Below are positions 6,347 to 9,035 of a stretch of DNA of 9,035 bases, piece after piece. The stretch spans positions 1-9,035 of the forward strand of contig JAISSA010000280.1 in assembly GCA_031273365.1 (NCBI GenBank). Direction: 5' to 3'. The notes under the pieces are model-generated. The model was not told the origin of the DNA. It saw only the letters and a list, made by a program, of their open reading frames with translations, and ran no database searches. Both the position numbers and the translations under genes were made by a program. This DNA comes from Synergistaceae bacterium. Lineage in GTDB: Bacteria; Synergistota; Synergistia; Synergistales; Aminobacteriaceae. The stretch's first letter is position 1. Each line of letters starts with the position of its first letter.

Positions 6347-7561
6347 ATGAAGAAGGTAAGTGTTAAGAAGGTAAGCGTGAAGAAGGTAAGGTCTTTTTGG
6401 AAGGGCGTTTTGACGGCGCTGGCGGTTTTGCTGTGTACGGCGGGGATGGGCTGGGCGGCGGACGCTGAGCCGATACGCATCGGCTACCTCGCGGCGCTCA
6501 CCGGCGACGGATCCGTCTGGGGGCAGTCCGAGGAGGCGGGGGCCCGTCTCTGCGTGAAGCACATCAACGAGAAGGGCGGGCTTCTGGGCAGGCCGGTGGA
6601 GCTGGTCTGCTACGACACCAGGGGCAAGCCGGACGACGCGCTCAACTCGGTGCGGCGCATGATCTTCGAGGATAAGGTCGTCGCCGTCGGAGGCAGCAAC
6701 TACAGCAGCATCCAGCTCGCCATCGCCTCCGTCGTCGACAGGGGACAGGTTCCGGCGGTCGCCAGCGCGGCCACCAACCCGGCCGTCACGGTCGATCCCG
6801 CCACGGGAAAGGTCCGCCCCTACATGTTCCGCATCGCCTACACCGACCCCTATCAGGGCCGGGTCATCGCGGACTACCTGGTCGAAAAGTGCGGGGCCAG
6901 GAAGATCGCGATCCTCGGCGACATCGGCGACGCCTACTCCGAGGGGTTGACGGAGTTTATCCGCAGCCGCGCGGACGAGCTGAAGGTCGAGCACCGGTTC
7001 TGGGCCTTCCGGGGCGGCGACGTGGACTTCCGCGCGCAGCTGACGGAGGCGCGGAACTGGGGCGCCGACGCCGTCGCCATGACCATGCTCTACAAGGAAA
7101 TGGGGCTCGTCATCAAGCAGGCGGTGGAGTCGGGCTGGAAGCCCCACTTCATGGGCGGAGACGGCGTGAGCCCCAACATCTTCGAGATCGCGGGCAACGA
7201 GGCCATGGAGGGAAGTTTCTGGATCCAGGCGATGAGCTACACCGATCCCAAAGTTCTGGAGCTCAACGCGGTGTATGAAAAGGACTTCGGCAAAAGGGCA
7301 ACGGAGCCCACGAACCTGGTCGCCGCCTACGACATCGTGCAGTTCATCGCGGACGCGATAACGCGCGCCGGAAAGGCGGAAGGCCCGGCGATCCGCGACG
7401 CCATGGAGGAGACGAAGGACCTTCAGGTGACGCACTTCCGCTGGACGGTCGACAAAGCGACCCACAACCCCCTGAACAAGCCCGCCGCCGTTCACAGAGG
7501 CACCAACGGACAGCTTGTCTTCACGGAATACTGGGCCCCGCAGGACAGAGCAAACCAGTAA
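6347..7561 (+). CDS. Branched-chain amino acid type ABC transporter substrate-binding protein (LivJ-like)
   Basis: This is a periplasmic solute-binding protein of the Leu/Ile/Val-binding family (type I fold, Peripla_BP_6). Counting from the ATG at 6347 (404 aa), the signal peptide has an unusually repetitive basic n-region (residues 2-14) and a hydrophobic core (about 21-34), with likely cleavage near GWA-ADAEP at 37-38. The Cys in the core is not in a lipobox, so it is probably not a lipoprotein. The mature protein begins IRIGYLAALTGDGSVWGQ and shows the family's HINEKGGLLGRPVEL (72-86), a GGSNYSSIQLAIASV ligand-site loop (115-129), AATNPAVT (141-148), FRIAYTDPYQG (161-171) and AAYDIVQFIADAI (326-338). 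An upstream in-frame ATG at 6290 lacks a ribosome site. The ATG at 6347 has GGGAGG 12 nt before it and GGAAGG adjacent, and places the signal peptide correctly. No permease or ATPase gene adjoins, so it either serves a transporter encoded elsewhere or feeds a sensor. The exact ligand is not predictable. No convincing promoter was found in the 123-base gap before it. Confidence 0.93.
   Translation: MKKVSVKKVSVKKVRSFWKGVLTALAVLLCTAGMGWAADAEPIRIGYLAALTGDGSVWGQSEEAGARLCVKHINEKGGLLGRPVELVCYDTRGKPDDALNSVRRMIFEDKVVAVGGSNYSSIQLAIASVVDRGQVPAVASAATNPAVTVDPATGKVRPYMFRIAYTDPYQGRVIADYLVEKCGARKIAILGDIGDAYSEGLTEFIRSRADELKVEHRFWAFRGGDVDFRAQLTEARNWGADAVAMTMLYKEMGLVIKQAVESGWKPHFMGGDGVSPNIFEIAGNEAMEGSFWIQAMSYTDPKVLELNAVYEKDFGKRATEPTNLVAAYDIVQFIADAITRAGKAEGPAIRDAMEETKDLQVTHFRWTVDKATHNPLNKPAAVHRGTNGQLVFTEYWAPQDRANQ
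6350..6391 (+). repeat. 15-bp tandem repeat in the signal peptide coding region
   Basis: Two full units (6350-6364 and 6365-6379) and most of a third (6380-6391) share AAGAAGGTAAG and encode KKVSV, KKVSV, KKVR directly after the initiator Met. The repeat extends the positively charged n-region of the signal peptide. It does not reach the hydrophobic core. Confidence 0.85.
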
Positions 7562-7575
7562 GCGAGCGTTCAGAC

Positions 7576-7623
7576 TCAGGGGGGCGGAGCCCGCTCGCCC
7601 CTGGGGCTCGCTGGCCCCCCTGA
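7576..7623. repeat. Large GC-rich hairpin after the binding protein gene
   Basis: TCAGGGGGGC (7576-7585) and GCCCCCCTGA (7614-7623) are perfect 10-bp inverted arms, with a nested GAGCCC/GGGCTC pair inside. No T tract follows on either strand, so it is not a classical terminator, though it could stabilise the 3' end of the binding protein mRNA. It shares GGGGCGGAGCCC with the spacer repeat at 884-918. Confidence 0.7.
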
Positions 7624-7639
7624 AACCCCCGACGCAGGC

Positions 7640-7675
7640 AAAAACGCGGCCGACATGGTGTTCCACGTCGGCCGC
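7640..7675 (-). terminator. Second intrinsic terminator downstream of peptidase T
   Basis: Perfect 9-bp arms GCGGCCGAC (7646-7654) and GTCGGCCGC (7667-7675) enclose TGG/CCA pairing around a small loop. On the minus strand the stem is followed by GTTTTT. The plus side has only CCGCTTTAAGC, so a rightward role for the convergent binding protein gene is weaker. Confidence 0.7.
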
Positions 7676-7689
7676 CCGCTTTAAGCTTT

Positions 7690-7711
7690 AAAAAACCCTC
7701 CGGGCCGGGGG
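7690..7711 (-). terminator. First intrinsic terminator downstream of peptidase T
   Basis: On the minus strand CCCCC-GGCCC-GGAGGG forms a short all-GC stem with one bulged A and a 5-nt loop, followed directly by TTTTTT (7695-7690). It lies 74 bases after the peptidase T stop codon, with the tandem repeat in between, and would leave that repeat in the 3' untranslated region. Confidence 0.65.
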
Positions 7712-7725
7712 CTCGCAAAAAGCCT

Positions 7726-7785
7726 TAGTCCGAAAAGCTTCAATCTCAAAAACTTCAATCTCAAAAACTTTAATCTGAGAAGCTT
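7726..7785 (-). repeat. Four-unit 15-bp tandem repeat in the peptidase T 3' region
   Basis: On the minus strand the units are AAGCTTCTCAGATTA (7785-7771), AAGTTTTTGAGATTG twice identically (7770-7756 and 7755-7741) and AAGCTTTTCGGACTA (7740-7726). A degenerate fifth unit continues to about 7711. The array begins inside the peptidase T stop codon region and ends just before the first terminator. Confidence 0.9.
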
Positions 7786-9035
7786 CACTCCGCTCTGCTG
7801 ACGTACAGCTCCAGAATCTTCAGCACCATATTCGTGGCCTTCTCCATGGCGGGCACGGGGATGAACTCGAAGCGGCCGTGGTAGTTGTGGCCGCCGGTAA
7901 AGAGGTTCGGGGTGACGAGACCGCGCCAGGACAGCGCCGCTCCGTCGGTGCCGCCGCGCATGGGGATGATGCGCGGGGTGATGCCCAGTTCCCGCATCGC
8001 CGCCAGCGCCGTCTCGATAATGTGTTCGTTGCCCTTCACCTTATCGGCCATGTTGCGGTACTGTTCCCTCATCTCCAGCGTGAAGCGGTCCTCGCCGTAT
8101 TTGTCCTTCATCCAGCGCACGGCCTTCTCCATGAAGCGTTTGCGCGCCTCGAAACGGGGCGTATCGTGGTCGCGGATGATGTACTTCAGAGTTGCGCTCT
8201 CCGTGGTCCCCTGAAAGCTCGTGCAGTGGTAATAGCCCTCGTAGCCCTCCGTGCACTCGGGAACCTCCGCGGGCGGAAAGAGCGAGGCGAACTCCCGGCC
8301 CATCGTGACGGCCGACAGCATCAGGCCCTTGGCCTTGCCGGGATGCACGGCCCTGCCCCGGATCGTCACGGTCGCGCCCGCGGCGTTGAAGTTCTCCCAG
8401 CACGCCTCGCCGACGGGGCCGCCGTCCAGCGTGTAGGCGAAGTCCGCGCCCCATTTTTCGATATCCAGCAGTTTCGCCAGATGGCTGACCTCCTCGTCGG
8501 GGGTGAAGGCGATTTTCACGTCGCCGTGCTCGATCTCCGGGTGCCGGACCAGCCAGTCCACCGCGCCCACGATCTCCGCGATCCCCGCCTTGTTGTCCGC
8601 GCCGAGCAGCGTCGTCCCGTCCGTCACGACGATGTCCTGCCCCCTGTAGTCCTCCAGGTACGGAAAATCCCGCGGCGACAGGAGGATGTCCTCCTTCTCG
8701 TTCAGGACGATGTCCCCGCCTCCATAGTTTTTCACCACGCGGGGCTTCACGTCTTTGCCCGTAACCTCGGTCGCCGTGTCCATGTGGGCGACGAACCCGA
8801 CGGCGGGCACGCGCTTTTTCCTCGCGGGGTCCCGGACGTTCGACGGCAGCGACGCCGTGACGTAGGCGTGCTCCGTCACGACGACGTCGCGCAGCCCCAG
8901 CTCCTTCAGCTCCTCGCCCAGCACCTGAGCCAGGACCTGCTGCCCCGGCGTGCTCGGAACGGTCGATGCCCCGTCCACGGACTGCGTATCGTACGTCACG
9001 TACCTCAAAAAACGTTCAAGCGTCGAATACTCCAT
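7785..9035 (-). CDS. pepT: Peptidase T (tripeptide aminopeptidase, M20B)
   Basis: This is a cytoplasmic dinuclear-zinc aminopeptidase that removes the N-terminal residue from tripeptides, finishing peptide breakdown. The 416-residue protein matches the family length (E. coli PepT is 408) and is similar throughout. The N-terminus LERFLRYVTYDTQS (6-19) and VPSTPGQ (26-32) are typical. Metal and catalytic positions are His84 and Asp86 in FVAHMDT, Asp147 in LLGADNKAG, Glu181-Glu182 in FTPDEEV, Asp204 in TLDGG and His386 in NYHG. Further signatures are ENFNAAGATV (214-223), HPGKAKGLM (231-239), the dimerisation-domain TEGYEGYYH (262-270), YIIRDHD (285-291) and MRGGTDGA (359-366) with PNLFTGG (376-382). 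The usual glycine after TPDEEV is replaced (EEVSHLAK), a mild oddity outside the ligands. The ATG at 9035-9033 is the last codon of the window and aligns with the family start; its ribosome site lies outside. Transcription is convergent with the binding protein gene and ends at two leftward terminators. Confidence 0.97.
   Translation of the reverse strand: MEYSTLERFLRYVTYDTQSVDGASTVPSTPGQQVLAQVLGEELKELGLRDVVVTEHAYVTASLPSNVRDPARKKRVPAVGFVAHMDTATEVTGKDVKPRVVKNYGGGDIVLNEKEDILLSPRDFPYLEDYRGQDIVVTDGTTLLGADNKAGIAEIVGAVDWLVRHPEIEHGDVKIAFTPDEEVSHLAKLLDIEKWGADFAYTLDGGPVGEACWENFNAAGATVTIRGRAVHPGKAKGLMLSAVTMGREFASLFPPAEVPECTEGYEGYYHCTSFQGTTESATLKYIIRDHDTPRFEARKRFMEKAVRWMKDKYGEDRFTLEMREQYRNMADKVKGNEHIIETALAAMRELGITPRIIPMRGGTDGAALSWRGLVTPNLFTGGHNYHGRFEFIPVPAMEKATNMVLKILELYVSRAE

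Larger units (their letters stand above)
7681..7788 (-). other. Possible small ORF across the tandem repeat (35 codons), probably not a gene
   Basis: GTG at 7788 overlaps the peptidase T stop in a GTGA junction and opens a frame to TAA at 7683-7681. Its product would be cationic and leucine-rich: KLLRL, KFLRL, KFLRL, KLFGL, RLFAS, then PRPGGFFKA. The junction could allow translational coupling. Against it, the C-terminal codons are themselves the first intrinsic terminator, there is no separate ribosome site, and a 15-bp repeat automatically gives a periodic peptide in every open frame. Confidence 0.2.

Noticed and set aside
6278..7666. 462-codon open frame on the minus strand opposite the binding protein gene
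   Set aside because: Antisense shadow of a well-supported secreted binding protein; the composition is Val/Arg/His/Asp-rich and no family is recognisable.
7726..7785. CRISPR-like array
   Set aside because: Units are contiguous 15-mers with no spacers between them, so this is a simple tandem repeat.

Overview
The window is GC-rich, tightly packed bacterial chromosome, almost all of it accounted for by recognisable families. Several things fit a Gram-negative anaerobe that ferments amino acids, possibly Synergistota: GC-rich coding sequence, a solitary LivJ-type binding protein, peptidase T, a Rpn-type PD-(D/E)XK protein and GC-rich palindromic spacer repeats. That placement is an inference from gene content and style. 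No rRNA or other marker gene is present to confirm it.

Layout. From 1 to 478 (minus strand) is the N-terminal part of a Rpn/PDDEXK_2 nuclease-transposase gene that runs off the left edge. It has a clear promoter and Shine-Dalgarno sequence but an ATA in the start position. From 590 to about 874 (minus) is a 3' remnant of a NimA-like flavin-binding (PNPOx-fold) gene, cut off at its 5' side by a GC-rich palindromic spacer. From 1014 to 3173 (minus) is a complete methyl-accepting chemotaxis protein with a large, probably helical sensor domain, followed by a strong intrinsic terminator. A 392-base divergent intergenic region (3174-3565) separates it from a plus-strand pair: an Fsr-type MFS drug exporter (3566-4798) and a MATE efflux protein (4802-6223), 3 bases apart. 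Next is a plus-strand periplasmic branched-chain amino acid type binding protein (6347-7561) with no permease or ATPase beside it. It converges on peptidase T (7785-9035, minus), whose start codon is the last three bases of the window. The 223-base convergent spacer holds a large GC-rich hairpin, two intrinsic terminators reading leftward and a four-unit 15-bp tandem repeat.

How the genes work together. Fsr and MATE form a compact two-pump efflux operon. The binding protein and peptidase T both fit a peptide and amino acid economy, but they are transcribed towards each other and are not one operon. The MCP could couple an external chemical, not identifiable here, to motility through Che proteins encoded elsewhere.

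I see no CRISPR array, phage module, tRNA or rRNA gene, and no convincing undescribed multi-gene system. The points worth a second look are small: the ATA start, the decayed nim gene with a spacer repeat at its breakpoint, and three independent short tandem repeats (18, 15 and 15 bp, all multiples of three) placed at gene ends, one of which encodes a cationic leucine-rich pentapeptide repeat in a frame overlapping the peptidase T stop codon.
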